Shown here: positions 33,857-42,890 of the stretch, in pieces | Layout of the letters: each line of letters starts with the position of its first letter | Numbering within the stretch: position 1 is the first letter of the stretch | Assembly: GCF_039831995.1 (NCBI RefSeq) | Contig: NZ_JBDOIO010000005.1 | Location: 372,001-436,000, forward strand | Direction of reading: 5' to 3' | DNA length: 64,000 bases | Source of the DNA: Paenibacillus pabuli | Lineage (GTDB): Bacteria > Bacillota > Bacilli > Paenibacillales > Paenibacillaceae | The notes under the pieces: model-generated | What the model saw: only the letters and a program-made list of their open reading frames with translations | Databases searched by the model: none | Told to the model about the DNA's origin: nothing | Translations under genes and position numbers: made by a program

Positions 33857-34626
33857 TGATGCCATCGCTTTTTATCGCACATGGTGCGCCTTCACTTGCA
33901 CTGGAAGAGAATGTTTATACCGAATTCCTGCAAAAACTCGGACAGGAGCTGCCCAAACCGCGGGCCATCGTCTTATTCTCTGCACATTGGGAGTCCACGA
34001 CTCAACTCGTATCTTCCACAGCCCAATATGAGACAATCTATGATTTTGGCGGCTTCCAGCCAGAACTGTATCAGATCAAATATCCGGCTCAAGGGCATGC
34101 TGAAACCACCGCAGATGTTCTTCGTCTGTTTAAGGAAGCGGGTATTCCCGCTGAGGCAGATTCTGTTCGCGGGCTGGATCACGGTGCCTGGGTTGTTCTT
34201 CGCCTGCTCTACCCGGATGCGCATATTCCGGTCATTGCACTGTCCGTTAATCGGTATCTGACGAATGAACAGCAGTACCAAGTCGGTCAAGCACTTGCTG
34301 CACTTCGCGAACAGGATATCCTTGTGATTGGCAGCGGCGGTACAGTACACAATTTGCGTCAGTTGAACTGGGAAAGTAACGGCGTGGATCCCTGGGCCTT
34401 GGAGTTCGACCAATGGCTGGAGGACAAGCTTGTCCAATGGGATACGGAAGCCCTCTTCGCTTATGACAAGATGGCACCATCCGCTCGTGCCGCAGTACCC
34501 ACACCAGAACATTTTGTCCCCCTGCTGCTGGCCATGGGAGCTGGTGATCGGACCAAGAAGGCATCCCTGCTGTTCAAAGCCTATCAATACGGCAATCTAA
34601 GCTTGTCCTGCTGGAAGTTTGATTAA
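33856..34626 (+). CDS. LigB-type extradiol ring-cleavage dioxygenase family protein (YgiD/DODA-like)
   Basis: A 256-residue class III extradiol dioxygenase-like protein. Metal-ligand histidines are visible in SLFIAHGAPSL, LFSAHWES and RGLDHGAWVVL. YgiD-type members bind zinc or iron and act on catechol-like substrates. It is translationally coupled to the esterase upstream and ends at a strong terminator. Biological substrate unknown. Confidence 0.88.
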   Translation: MMPSLFIAHGAPSLALEENVYTEFLQKLGQELPKPRAIVLFSAHWESTTQLVSSTAQYETIYDFGGFQPELYQIKYPAQGHAETTADVLRLFKEAGIPAEADSVRGLDHGAWVVLRLLYPDAHIPVIALSVNRYLTNEQQYQVGQALAALREQDILVIGSGGTVHNLRQLNWESNGVDPWALEFDQWLEDKLVQWDTEALFAYDKMAPSARAAVPTPEHFVPLLLAMGAGDRTKKASLLFKAYQYGNLSLSCWKFD

Positions 34627-34672
34627 GTTTAAGCAGCAATATTCATCACTGAACGCACTGAACACATCCATT

Positions 34673-34697
34673 GGCACTCTCTAAGAGTGCCTTTTTG
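34673..34697 (+). terminator. terminator after dioxygenase gene
   Basis: Perfect stem GGCACTCT-CTA-AGAGTGCC (34673-34691) followed by TTTTTGC. Confidence 0.9.
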
Positions 34698-34899
34698 CTT
34701 GCCTTTTGTGTTTTAATCCATTATCTATGAGCCACCCCTATTCAATATCATGAATTTTGTCCATATTATAATATGGCCTTTTTTGCATAATGCTGGGATA
34801 TGTAAAGCGGGTTATAATAACATTTAGTGGTAATGCACAAGATGTAACTAAGAATCTTGAATTTTACACCTATCAAATCTTCTGGGAGGAACAATCAAC

Positions 34900-35901
34900 G
34901 TGGCTGATCAAGCAAAGTCTGAGAGCTTTATGTCTCTAGTCAAAAAGGGAAACACATCCTCGGCCGTAGCTATGGCGGGTAATGCCGTACTTGCATTGTG
35001 CAAAGGAGGAGCCTTTCTATTCAGTGGCAGTGGGGCCATGTTTGCCTCAGCCATGCACTCGCTCGCCGATGCCATCAATCAGGGATTCGTCTTTGTCGGA
35101 AGTGTGTTATCCGAGAAAAAACCGACACGCCGCTTCCCGACCGGATTTGGACGGGTCATCAACATCTTCTGTATGATTGCCGTCATCGTGGTTACGATTA
35201 TGGCCTACGAAACCATCCATGAAGGAATTCACCTGCTGCAGCATCCTGTCGGTCATTCAGGCGGCCTCTGGATCAACATTGGCGTGCTCATCTTGAATAT
35301 TGTGATTGATGGCGCCATTCTGATCAAAGCGATGAAGGAGATCCTGGTGGAAGCGCGTGCGCCCAAGGCATCTGGTTTCTCCCTTGTTCCTGCAGCAATC
35401 AAAAACGTGGGTCGTGCTGCACCGCCGACTCGTCTGGTGTTCTACGAAGATGTGGTAGCTGTACTCGGGGCAACGCTCGCCTTGATCTCTGTCGTTGTCA
35501 TTGCGTTGACCAACTTCGCATTACTGGATGGCATTGTGACCACTGTGATCGGCTGTCTGATGATAGCCGTAGCCTTCCGGGTCGGATATGACAATATGAT
35601 TGGACTCATCGGTGTTGCTGCACCACAGGATATCGAGGACAAAGTGTCCCAGACCATCCTGGCTGACTCCCATGTGGCCGATATCCAGATGATGCGCATT
35701 ATCCAGGAAGGTCGTTATTACCATGTTGAAGGACTGATTGAATTGACCAAAGGCCTGTCTCTGGCCGATGCCGACGATATCAAGTTCCGTATTCAGGAGA
35801 AATTGATGACCAATCCGGACATCGCCGATGCAGCTATTTCCATTATCGAAGATGATGGTGTAAAAAGCTGGGGCAAGAAACATTCGGATGTCGTAAAATA
35901 A
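34900..35901 (+). CDS. cation diffusion facilitator transporter, ZnT9-like branch
   Basis: A 333-residue CDF transporter starting at GTG behind GGGAGGAAC. Six membrane segments lie between residues about 20 and 230, with a cytoplasmic C-terminal domain (DIEDKVSQTILADSHVADI ... HVEGLIELTKG). The second segment keeps the HxxxD metal pair (MHSLADAINQ). The fifth has YEDVVAVLGA instead of HxxxD, a feature of the SLC30A9/ZnT9-like branch rather than classical zinc exporters. Metal specificity is therefore uncertain. Monocistronic. Confidence 0.9.
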   Translation: MADQAKSESFMSLVKKGNTSSAVAMAGNAVLALCKGGAFLFSGSGAMFASAMHSLADAINQGFVFVGSVLSEKKPTRRFPTGFGRVINIFCMIAVIVVTIMAYETIHEGIHLLQHPVGHSGGLWINIGVLILNIVIDGAILIKAMKEILVEARAPKASGFSLVPAAIKNVGRAAPPTRLVFYEDVVAVLGATLALISVVVIALTNFALLDGIVTTVIGCLMIAVAFRVGYDNMIGLIGVAAPQDIEDKVSQTILADSHVADIQMMRIIQEGRYYHVEGLIELTKGLSLADADDIKFRIQEKLMTNPDIADAAISIIEDDGVKSWGKKHSDVVK

Positions 35902-35924
35902 CGTACTTTCACATATCAACACCA

Positions 35925-35956
35925 ACCAAGCCCACTCCGGGAGGAGTGGGCTTGGT
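35925..35956 (+). terminator. hairpin after CDF gene
   Basis: A perfect 14-bp stem ACCAAGCCCACTCC with GGAGTGGGCTTGGT and a GGGA loop. There is no T-run on either side, so it may be a weak terminator or transcript-end stabiliser. Confidence 0.65.
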
Positions 35957-36042
35957 GCATGTTTAACACTATCTTCAAGCATTAACTTTGGATTCAGAAC
36001 TTTAATTTAGAGTTAGTGCCTATCGCTGGGATGGGTACACCA

Positions 36043-36630
36043 TCATCTCTTTCCCTGTTTGCTCCCCATTTCCTCGATTTTCCCCAGCCATTTCAGCCGG
36101 AATGCTTCGGTAGATCCCTTGATGGGACTGATCTCCGTAACGCGGACCGGAGATACACCGGAAAATTTCAAAATATTTGAACTCATGACTCGGTGCCCGG
36201 CTTGCCTGTACATCAAACGATAATACCAGCGGGGTGTATCCATCGTTACGATGAGCTGTGCGGACTTCCCTTTTAATAATTTGTCCCACAGGGGCGAGCC
36301 TTTCCGGTATCTCATGGCAAACCCCGGCAGGAATACACGGTCGAAAAACCCTTTCAGAACAGCTGGCATCGTCCCCCACCACAAAGGATAAACAAACACC
36401 AAATGATCGGCTTGACGGATCAATTCCTGGGCTTTTACCAGATCCTCCTCAAGTTCCGTCCGCTTACGATAACCGTATTTAAGGTTCGGATTAAACTCCA
36501 TTTGGCTCAAATCAAGCAAATTCACGTCACTTCCGGATTTCCGTGCGCCTTGGATATAAGCATCGGATAATGCTCTACAATAACTCTCGGGATCAGGATG
36601 GCCGTTAATCACCAAAATATTGGATTTCAT
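36043..36630 (-). CDS. NAD(P)H dehydrogenase (quinone)/flavodoxin-fold oxidoreductase
   Basis: A 195-residue protein of the DT-diaphorase/KefF-type family. The FMN-binding elements are ILVINGHPDPESYCRALSDAY at the N-terminus and VFVYPLWWGTMPAVLKGFFDRVF in the middle. Members reduce quinones or nitro compounds by two electrons, protecting against semiquinone stress. It is divergent from an AraC regulator with 129 nt between starts, suggesting that regulator controls it. Confidence 0.87.
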   Translation of the reverse strand: MKSNILVINGHPDPESYCRALSDAYIQGARKSGSDVNLLDLSQMEFNPNLKYGYRKRTELEEDLVKAQELIRQADHLVFVYPLWWGTMPAVLKGFFDRVFLPGFAMRYRKGSPLWDKLLKGKSAQLIVTMDTPRWYYRLMYRQAGHRVMSSNILKFSGVSPVRVTEISPIKGSTEAFRLKWLGKIEEMGSKQGKR

Positions 36631-36759
36631 ACTTCAGTTCCTCCTGTATAATAAATGAAAGCCGAAGAAGCAGGCGTATCCCTATCATAAGGTGACTTTA
36701 CATCTAAACAAATGATCGAGGGCGCCGAAAATGTTGCTAATTCGCGCAAATGGAGGTAC

Positions 36760-37779
36760 ATGAACAACCACAAAATCGGAGTATCTATTTCCTTGCTGTA
36801 TCCCATCATGAAAACTCTTGTTCACAAAGGGTTTGATGCTGAAGAATTTTTCAAATATGCCGATTTCGATTCGGCCATCCTGCAGCATGCCGAGGCTCGA
36901 ATTCCGGTCGAAGAACTGGAACGAATACTGCAGCAAGCTTCTGCATATTCAAATGATTTGTATTTTGGCCTTAATCAGGGTCTGCTGCTCGACTTCGCGG
37001 ATCTGGGCCTTCCCGGTTACGTGATGATGCATTCCCAAACGATTGGTGATGCCCTCGCCGCATATCAGCGGTATAACATCATTCTGTACAGTGGATTCAA
37101 TCTGGATTGGGAGATCCAGGGGCAGGATGTGGTCCTCCGCCTGTTTTTGCAGTCGCCGCAGCAGATGTCCCGTCATTGTGTCGAAGACATGACCGTATCC
37201 GTCCTGTATCTGATCCGCAAACTGGCGAATCGTCCGTTGCAGTTAAAAGAGGTTCGTTTTAGCCATGAAGCTCCGGATAATACAGGAAACCTCAAGCCAT
37301 ACGTTGACATGTTCGGAGTAGCTCCCCAATTCGGGGATAACCAAAATCTGCTGCGTCTGCACAAAGACATTCTCAGTCAGCCCGTTCTCTATTCGGATGC
37401 CAAGATGCTGCAGGTGTTTGAAGCGATGGCCGAGAAAAGCAAGGATCTGCTGCAACCTTCTCATACGTTCTCTGGCAAAGTCAGCCGCTGGCTGGTCGAT
37501 AGCCTTCCTGCCTCCTTTCCCACATTACAACACACCGCAGAGCATCTGGGCGTGAGCATTCGCACACTTCAAAGCCGGTTGCGTGAAGAAGGTACGACGT
37601 ACCATGAAATCTCCGTTCAGGTACGCAAGGAGCTTGCGTTGAATTATTTGCGGGAAGGACAGTATTCTGTCGGTGAAATTGCCTATGCCCTTCATTTTTC
37701 CGAGCAAAGTGCATTTCAGAATGCTTTCAAAAAGTGGACCGGACAGACGCCAGGGCAATACCGGGCGGGGCTGGCCTGA
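36760..37779 (+). CDS. AraC family transcriptional regulator
   Basis: A 339-residue regulator with an N-terminal effector domain of the arabinose-binding AraC_N type (about 1-185: ISLLYPIMKTLVHKGFDAEEFF ... FGLNQGLLLDFADLGLPGYVMMHSQTIGDALAAYQRY) and a C-terminal double HTH (about 245-335: LQHTAEHLGVSIRTLQSRLREEG ... IAYALHFSEQSAFQNAFKKWTGQTPGQYR). The ATG at 36760 has GGAGG close by (3 nt). An ATG at 36712 lacks a ribosome-binding site. Probably controls the divergent quinone reductase. Confidence 0.88.
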   Translation: MNNHKIGVSISLLYPIMKTLVHKGFDAEEFFKYADFDSAILQHAEARIPVEELERILQQASAYSNDLYFGLNQGLLLDFADLGLPGYVMMHSQTIGDALAAYQRYNIILYSGFNLDWEIQGQDVVLRLFLQSPQQMSRHCVEDMTVSVLYLIRKLANRPLQLKEVRFSHEAPDNTGNLKPYVDMFGVAPQFGDNQNLLRLHKDILSQPVLYSDAKMLQVFEAMAEKSKDLLQPSHTFSGKVSRWLVDSLPASFPTLQHTAEHLGVSIRTLQSRLREEGTTYHEISVQVRKELALNYLREGQYSVGEIAYALHFSEQSAFQNAFKKWTGQTPGQYRAGLA

Positions 37780-37852
37780 CTCTCCAATAGGCCGTCTGCT
37801 CAGGAAAAATTAGCGGCTTACAGCCTGCTGACGAGAGGATTATGGGGTACCT

Positions 37853-37872
37853 ACCTAGACTTAAGTCTAGGT
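37853..37872. promoter_or_regulatory. perfect 20-bp palindrome, candidate operator
   Basis: ACCTAGACTTAAGTCTAGGT is fully self-complementary with no loop, which suits a dimeric regulator better than a terminator. It is 123 nt upstream of the membrane protein gene at 37995 and 74 nt after the AraC gene. Confidence 0.6.
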
Positions 37873-37994
37873 TCGTTTTAACGCCAAAGACCGAGGATGA
37901 ATAATTCCAGTTCATGGTATGCTGTGTGTAACGAGAAAAAGACTTCATGTCTGTTCGGAACGATGCTAATGAAACGATGAAAAGGAGAGATATC

Positions 37995-38495
37995 ATGGCT
38001 AAACGTACGATCCTGGCGCCTGTGCTCATTTTGCTGGGCGTGTACCTGATTCTGAACCAGGGAGGTTCACTCGGTCCGGGTACGATCTTTGCCAACTTCT
38101 GGCCCACACTATTCGTGATCCCACTCGGCCTGTTCTTCCACTGGCTGTACTTCTCCATGATTGGCAGAGGGGTTGGCTTGCTTGTACCGGGTGGTATTTT
38201 GCTGACTGCGGGCGTGATTAGCCAGATCGCCATGCTCTTTGGTAACTGGAGCACCATGTGGCCTGGCTTTATTCTCGCGGTCGCTGTAGGTTTATTTGAA
38301 TTGTACTGGTTCGGTGGACGAAACAAGTGGCTGCTCATCCCCATTAACATCCTGACAGTGATCTCGCTGCTGTTCTTCACGGTTATGTCCATCGGTTCGA
38401 TGCTGAACAGCATGTCCTTCATTCAGCCGTTTGTGGCAATTGTGCTGATTATGGGCGGGGCATGGTTAATTGTGGGTCGCAAAAGAAACATGTAG
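37995..38495 (+). CDS. multi-pass membrane protein, LiaF/LiaI-like transmembrane type
   Basis: A 166-residue protein starting at ATG 37995 with AAAAGGAG 8 nt upstream. Five to six membrane segments fill it, ending in WLIVGRKRNM. The pattern (LAPVLILLGVYLILNQGGSLGPGTIFANFWPTLFVIPLGLFF) is that of the membrane half of LiaF-type or related small-domain proteins of Firmicute envelope-stress systems. No cytosolic or extracellular domain remains. Function unknown. The perfect palindrome at 37853 may regulate it. Confidence 0.75.
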   Translation: MAKRTILAPVLILLGVYLILNQGGSLGPGTIFANFWPTLFVIPLGLFFHWLYFSMIGRGVGLLVPGGILLTAGVISQIAMLFGNWSTMWPGFILAVAVGLFELYWFGGRNKWLLIPINILTVISLLFFTVMSIGSMLNSMSFIQPFVAIVLIMGGAWLIVGRKRNM

Positions 38496-38524
38496 GCCAA
38501 ATATCGTTTACACTAAACCACTCC

Positions 38525-38676
38525 GAGGACAGACAACTTCCGATCGCTGTTATTCCCGGATTTCCTTGATTCCCCCCTTGACAGGGAGAAATCCGGGAAT
38601 AGCTTATGCTTCCGAAGTAGCTTTCTTTCAGAAAGCTTTTAGGCGCACGCTTCGCTTCTACAGTTTGTCTGTCCTC
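38525..38676. repeat. structured palindromic element, copy A
   Basis: 152 bp in the convergent gap between the membrane protein and potD. Outer 12-bp perfect stem GAGGACAGACAA (38525-38536) with TTGTCTGTCCTC (38665-38676). Inside: conserved CGATCGCTGTTAT (38541-38553), which runs into a perfect 13-bp stem (38551-38563 with 38589-38601) capped by a smaller CCCT/AGGG hairpin, a bulge holding CTTGAT, an extra 8-bp hairpin (38619-38637), and the conserved block ACGCTTCGCTTCTACAG (38647-38663). Copy B at 52378-52489 keeps the unpaired blocks but has different, still complementary, stems. Orientation and function unknown. Confidence 0.8.
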
Positions 38677-38751
38677 TCCGTTCCGTGTGATCCTAAAGTT
38701 CATCTTATATACCAATGCAAGTACATTTTGCTCTAAAGGTAAGGATAAGAG

Positions 38752-38789
38752 AAAACCCCGATAATCCTGAAATGGATCATCGGGGTTTT
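38752..38789. terminator. bidirectional terminator between membrane protein and potD
   Basis: AAAACCCCGAT (38752-38762) pairs with ATCGGGGTTTT (38779-38789) with inner ATCC/GGAT. T-rich on both strands; the minus reading ends the pot operon. Confidence 0.88.
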
Positions 38790-38847
38790 GAATTTATACA
38801 CATATTCAAGTATGCAGCTCCTGCTGCATCTGTTATGCCCATCAGTG

Positions 38848-39921
38848 TTATTTGCTGTGCATTTTAAACTCAAGGAACAAGTCATTATAATGCGAAAGCA
38901 TTTTTTTACCCAGATTATCGTACACTTCCAGCTTACTTGTCAGTGAATCATCCGGATAGAAACGCTCATCACTGGAAATATCCTCTGGCAGCAGTTTAAG
39001 CGCCTCGGCGTTCGGTGTGGAGTATCCGACATATTCGGCATTACGTGCGGCATGATCAGGGTCCAGCATAAAGTTGATAAACTGATGCGCTCCTTCAATG
39101 TTGCTTGCCGTCTTCGGAATGACCATGTTATCGAACCAGAGGTTCGATCCTTCCTCAGGCACCACGTAATCCAGTTTATCGTTCTCATCCATAATCTCCG
39201 AAGCATCTCCGGACCATACGAGTCCAACTGCCGCTTCCTCGTTGGCCAGCAGCATTTTGATCTCATCACCGACGATGGCTCTGACGTTCGGCGTCAGGGT
39301 AGACAGTTTCGCCAGCGCCTCCTGCAGATGGTCTTCATTGGTGTCATTCAGGGAATAATGCAGACTGTTCAGTCCCATCCCAATGACTTCACGGGCACCA
39401 TCCAGCAGCAGGATCTGATTTTTCAGACGCGGGTCCCATAGGTCATTCCAGCTCTCAAACGTCAATCCGTCAACCAGCTCAGGATTGTAGACAATCCCCA
39501 CCGTTCCCCAGAAGTACGGAATGGAGTACTGATTGCCTTCGTCAAAGGACAAGTTCAGAAAATCAGGATCAATATTGTGCAAATTGGTTAATTTGCTGTG
39601 ATCGAGTGGAACGAGCAGGTTCTCTTCTTTCATTTTGCTAATCGCATATTCGGAAGGAATCGCTACGTCAAAGGTTGTTCCTCCCTGCTCAATCTTGGTG
39701 AGCATCGCTTCATTGGAGTCAAACGTCTGGTAGATGACCTTAATGCCAGTCTCCTCCTCAAACTCCGTCAGCAGATCCGGGTCGATGTAATCGCCCCAGT
39801 TGTAGATGGTCAGCGTGTTTCCGCCCGAGTATCCCTGACTCTTGTTGAGATAGGAAGCCAGAATCATCAGGGCAAAGGCTGCCACAAATACAATTGCAAA
39901 CGTCCGTACCAGTTGCTTCAT
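38848..39921 (-). CDS. potD: spermidine/putrescine ABC transporter substrate-binding protein
   Basis: A 357-residue periplasmic-type binding protein anchored by an N-terminal hydrophobic segment (7-23). TLTIYNWGDYIDPDLLTEFEEETGIKVIYQTFDSNEAMLTKIEQGG is the PotD signature, and YSIPYFWGTVGIVYN and LVWSGDASEIM line the polyamine site. Last of the potABCD operon, it overlaps potC by 4 nt and is followed by a terminator. Confidence 0.93.
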   Translation of the reverse strand: MKQLVRTFAIVFVAAFALMILASYLNKSQGYSGGNTLTIYNWGDYIDPDLLTEFEEETGIKVIYQTFDSNEAMLTKIEQGGTTFDVAIPSEYAISKMKEENLLVPLDHSKLTNLHNIDPDFLNLSFDEGNQYSIPYFWGTVGIVYNPELVDGLTFESWNDLWDPRLKNQILLLDGAREVIGMGLNSLHYSLNDTNEDHLQEALAKLSTLTPNVRAIVGDEIKMLLANEEAAVGLVWSGDASEIMDENDKLDYVVPEEGSNLWFDNMVIPKTASNIEGAHQFINFMLDPDHAARNAEYVGYSTPNAEALKLLPEDISSDERFYPDDSLTSKLEVYDNLGKKMLSHYNDLFLEFKMHSK

Positions 39922-40724
39922 GGACGCAGCCCCCTTCCGGCAGGTGTCCGCGAGGCGCGGCGGTTAATGAAGTAATATCCAATAACCAGCAGCACCGTCA
40001 GCAGGAAGAGCAGCGTTGACAGTGCATTAATGGACAACGACACACCCTGTCTCGCCCGGGAATAGATCTCTACCGAGAGCGTGGAGTACCCATTCCCCGT
40101 AACAAAGAAGGTAACCGCGAAATCATCCAGGGAGTACGTCAGTGCCATGAAGAAGCCGGCAAAAATACCCGGTTTGACGTATGGCAGCACCACACGTGTC
40201 AGGATCTGCCATGAGCCTGCTCCCAGATCCCGTGCCGCATCCATCAATGTTGGGCTCATTTCCTGCAATTTCGGCAGTACCATGATAACGACAATCGGCA
40301 CGCTGAACGCGATATGGGACAGCAGAACCGAAGTGAAGCCCAGTTTGATCCCAATCATGGTGAACAAAATCAGGAAGGATGCACCAATGATGACATCCGG
40401 GCTTACGATCAGGACGTTATTGAGAGATAACAACGTATTCTTGGTCCGTTTACGCCGCACATGATAGATCGCGAGCGCTCCTGCCACGCCAAGGATCGTC
40501 GAAATGGCCGAAGACAGCAGCGCGATAATAAATGTATTAAGTACAATGATCAGCAGCCGGGTGTCGGCAAATACTTCCCTGTACCATTCCAGTGTGAATC
40601 CTTCGAAATTACGCATGTGACCGCCGCTGTTGAAGGAATAGAAAATCAGGTACGCAATGGGTGCGTACAGGATCGCAAAGACGACAGCCAGATAGATGTT
40701 AGACAGCTTTCCGTTTCTTCCCAT
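39918..40724 (-). CDS. potC: spermidine/putrescine ABC transporter permease
   Basis: A 268-residue permease with six membrane segments and the EAA loop (MDAARDLGAGSWQILTRVVLPYVKPGI). It pairs with PotB to form the channel. AAGGAGGTGCGTA precedes the ATG, which lies inside the end of potB (26-nt overlap). It overlaps potD by 4 nt. Confidence 0.92.
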   Translation of the reverse strand: MGRNGKLSNIYLAVVFAILYAPIAYLIFYSFNSGGHMRNFEGFTLEWYREVFADTRLLIIVLNTFIIALLSSAISTILGVAGALAIYHVRRKRTKNTLLSLNNVLIVSPDVIIGASFLILFTMIGIKLGFTSVLLSHIAFSVPIVVIMVLPKLQEMSPTLMDAARDLGAGSWQILTRVVLPYVKPGIFAGFFMALTYSLDDFAVTFFVTGNGYSTLSVEIYSRARQGVSLSINALSTLLFLLTVLLVIGYYFINRRASRTPAGRGLRP

Positions 40725-41532
40725 TACGCACCTCCTTCTTCCCTGATCCGGTCAGAAACATAATGATCGCCATCGCAATAATCAAAAAGACGGCAATCGT
40801 CGACCCCATCCCCCAGTCCTGGGTGACGAGGAAATGCTGTTCAATGGCTGTACCCAGCGTAATAACCCGGTTTCCCGCAATAAGGCGGGTAATCATGAAC
40901 AGGGACAACGCGGGGATAAATACAGCCTGACATCCCGATTTAACCCCAGTGAGCGTCAGCGGAAAAATGACCCGGCGAAACGTCAGCCAGGGCGAAGCCC
41001 CGAGATCCCGAGCCGCATAGATCAACGAAGGATTCATCTCTTCCAGCGCGTTGAAGATCGGCAAAATCATGAACGGGATGAAGATATACACGGATACGAA
41101 GATAAAGCTGAAATCGGTGAACAAGATCTGCTGTGATCCAATGCCAATCACTTCAAGCAAGGAATTGGTCAGGCCGTATGTTCCGAACAGGCCGATGAAG
41201 GCATACGCTTTTAACAACAGATTGATCCAGCTTGGCAAAATGATAAGCAGCAGCCACAGCTGCTTGTGCTTCGTCCGGGTCAGCAAATATGCTGTCGGAT
41301 ACGAAACTAACAGGGCAAACACCGTAATCAACAGCGCATACCAGAATGAACTCAGTGTCATCTGCATATATACGGGCGTGAAAAACCGGGCATAGTTGCT
41401 AAACGTGAAGTTGCCCTCCACATCAAAGAACGAATAATAGACAACCAGCAGTACCGGAGCGACAACGAACAGCACCATCCATAATACATATGGAATCAGA
41501 TACGCATTGCGTGTACTCGCCTTACTCTGCAT
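40699..41532 (-). CDS. potB: spermidine/putrescine ABC transporter permease
   Basis: A 277-residue permease starting at ATG 41532, which overlaps the potA stop by 11 nt; the open frame extends upstream into potA but that part is not coding. Six membrane segments and an EAA loop ([27 protein letters not shown]) are present. It ends inside potC. Confidence 0.92.
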   Translation of the reverse strand: MQSKASTRNAYLIPYVLWMVLFVVAPVLLVVYYSFFDVEGNFTFSNYARFFTPVYMQMTLSSFWYALLITVFALLVSYPTAYLLTRTKHKQLWLLLIILPSWINLLLKAYAFIGLFGTYGLTNSLLEVIGIGSQQILFTDFSFIFVSVYIFIPFMILPIFNALEEMNPSLIYAARDLGASPWLTFRRVIFPLTLTGVKSGCQAVFIPALSLFMITRLIAGNRVITLGTAIEQHFLVTQDWGMGSTIAVFLIIAMAIIMFLTGSGKKEVRNGKKRKAV

Positions 41533-42631
41533 GGACGGCCTCTTGATAGGCTTCAAGTCGTTTGTCGAATTCTTCCTCGGTCTCATTGAAGCGCATGACG
41601 TGAATGGCTTCCGGATCAAAATACAGCCCAATACGTTCGCCCACAACTGCTTTCTTCGTGGAATGTACCAGCCATTCGTTGCCTGCATCGTCATAACTGG
41701 AAATCTCGTAATGCACCCCACGGAACAGCTGGGAGTCGACATTGACCTTCAGCTTGCCTTGATCCACGGTCGTAATCTCTAGATCCTCCGGCCGAATTAC
41801 AATCTCCACCGGCTCGTTCGGCTGCAATCCCTGGTCGACACATTCATATTGTGCGCCAGCGAATTCCACCACGAAATCCTGTTTCATCTTGCCCGATACG
41901 ATGTTTGATTCCCCAATAAAGTCCGCCACAAACCGGTTAATCGGTTCATCATAGATGTCATTCGGCGTACCGCTCTGCTGAATCACACCACCGTTCAGGA
42001 CGAAAATTTCATCCGACATCGCCAGCGCTTCCTCCTGATCGTGCGTGACGAAAATAAACGTAATGCCCAGACGCTGCTGCAGCTCACGCAGCTCATACTG
42101 CATTTCGGTTCGGAGCTTCAGATCGAGTGCAGACAATGGCTCGTCCAGCAGCAGGATCTCAGGTTCATTGACAATCGCACGTGCGATGGCGACCCGCTGG
42201 CGCTGTCCACCGGACATTTCGCCAATCTCGCGGTTTTCATACCCGGACAGGTTGACGAATTTGAGGGCTTCCAATACTTTGCTGCGTATTTCAGCCGTTT
42301 TCATCTTTTTGATCCGCAAGCCGAAAGCCACGTTCTCGAATACATTCAAATGCGGAAATAACGCGTAATCCTGAAATACGGTATTGACCTGGCGCTGGTG
42401 GGCAGGAACACGGTTGATCAGTGCTCCGTTAAAATAAATACTGCCCTGTGTCGGCTCCGCAAAGCCGGCGATCAGCCGCAATATCGTCGTTTTGCCGCAG
42501 CCCGAAGGGCCAAGCAGCGTATAAAATTTACCCCGCTCAATCTCGAAGCTGACTTCCTTCAATACGGCTTCATCCTGATCGTATTGCTGGGTCACCCGGT
42601 CGAACCGGATAATTGGTTGTTGATCTGACAT
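41522..42631 (-). CDS. potA: spermidine/putrescine ABC transporter ATPase
   Basis: A 369-residue ATPase. Walker [10 protein letters not shown] (41-49), signature [14 protein letters not shown], Walker [13 protein letters not shown] and switch HDQEEAL are intact; a C-terminal TOBE regulatory domain (about 275-350) follows ([12 protein letters not shown] ... [10 protein letters not shown]). First gene of the pot operon, which imports polyamines. Confidence 0.93.
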   Translation of the reverse strand: MSDQQPIIRFDRVTQQYDQDEAVLKEVSFEIERGKFYTLLGPSGCGKTTILRLIAGFAEPTQGSIYFNGALINRVPAHQRQVNTVFQDYALFPHLNVFENVAFGLRIKKMKTAEIRSKVLEALKFVNLSGYENREIGEMSGGQRQRVAIARAIVNEPEILLLDEPLSALDLKLRTEMQYELRELQQRLGITFIFVTHDQEEALAMSDEIFVLNGGVIQQSGTPNDIYDEPINRFVADFIGESNIVSGKMKQDFVVEFAGAQYECVDQGLQPNEPVEIVIRPEDLEITTVDQGKLKVNVDSQLFRGVHYEISSYDDAGNEWLVHSTKKAVVGERIGLYFDPEAIHVMRFNETEEEFDKRLEAYQEAVHAE

Positions 42632-42890
42632 GTTTCATCTCGCCCCCTTAAACTTGAGGTACAACTTACCCTGTACACTGTCAATAAATACATCGTTAAT
42701 ACAAATCCCATCTATTATATATGATTCAGCTATATCCGCAATGGTTTTGATGTAAACGCAGTGTGTCTTTTCTTCTTATTTTCACAAATCCTGCATACAT
42801 TACGTTTATATGTCGATATCTACGCATACCTATAGGCGATTGGAAGGATTCTTATGCTCACCTGAGTCCGTAGGAAAGGAGTCTTCGAAC

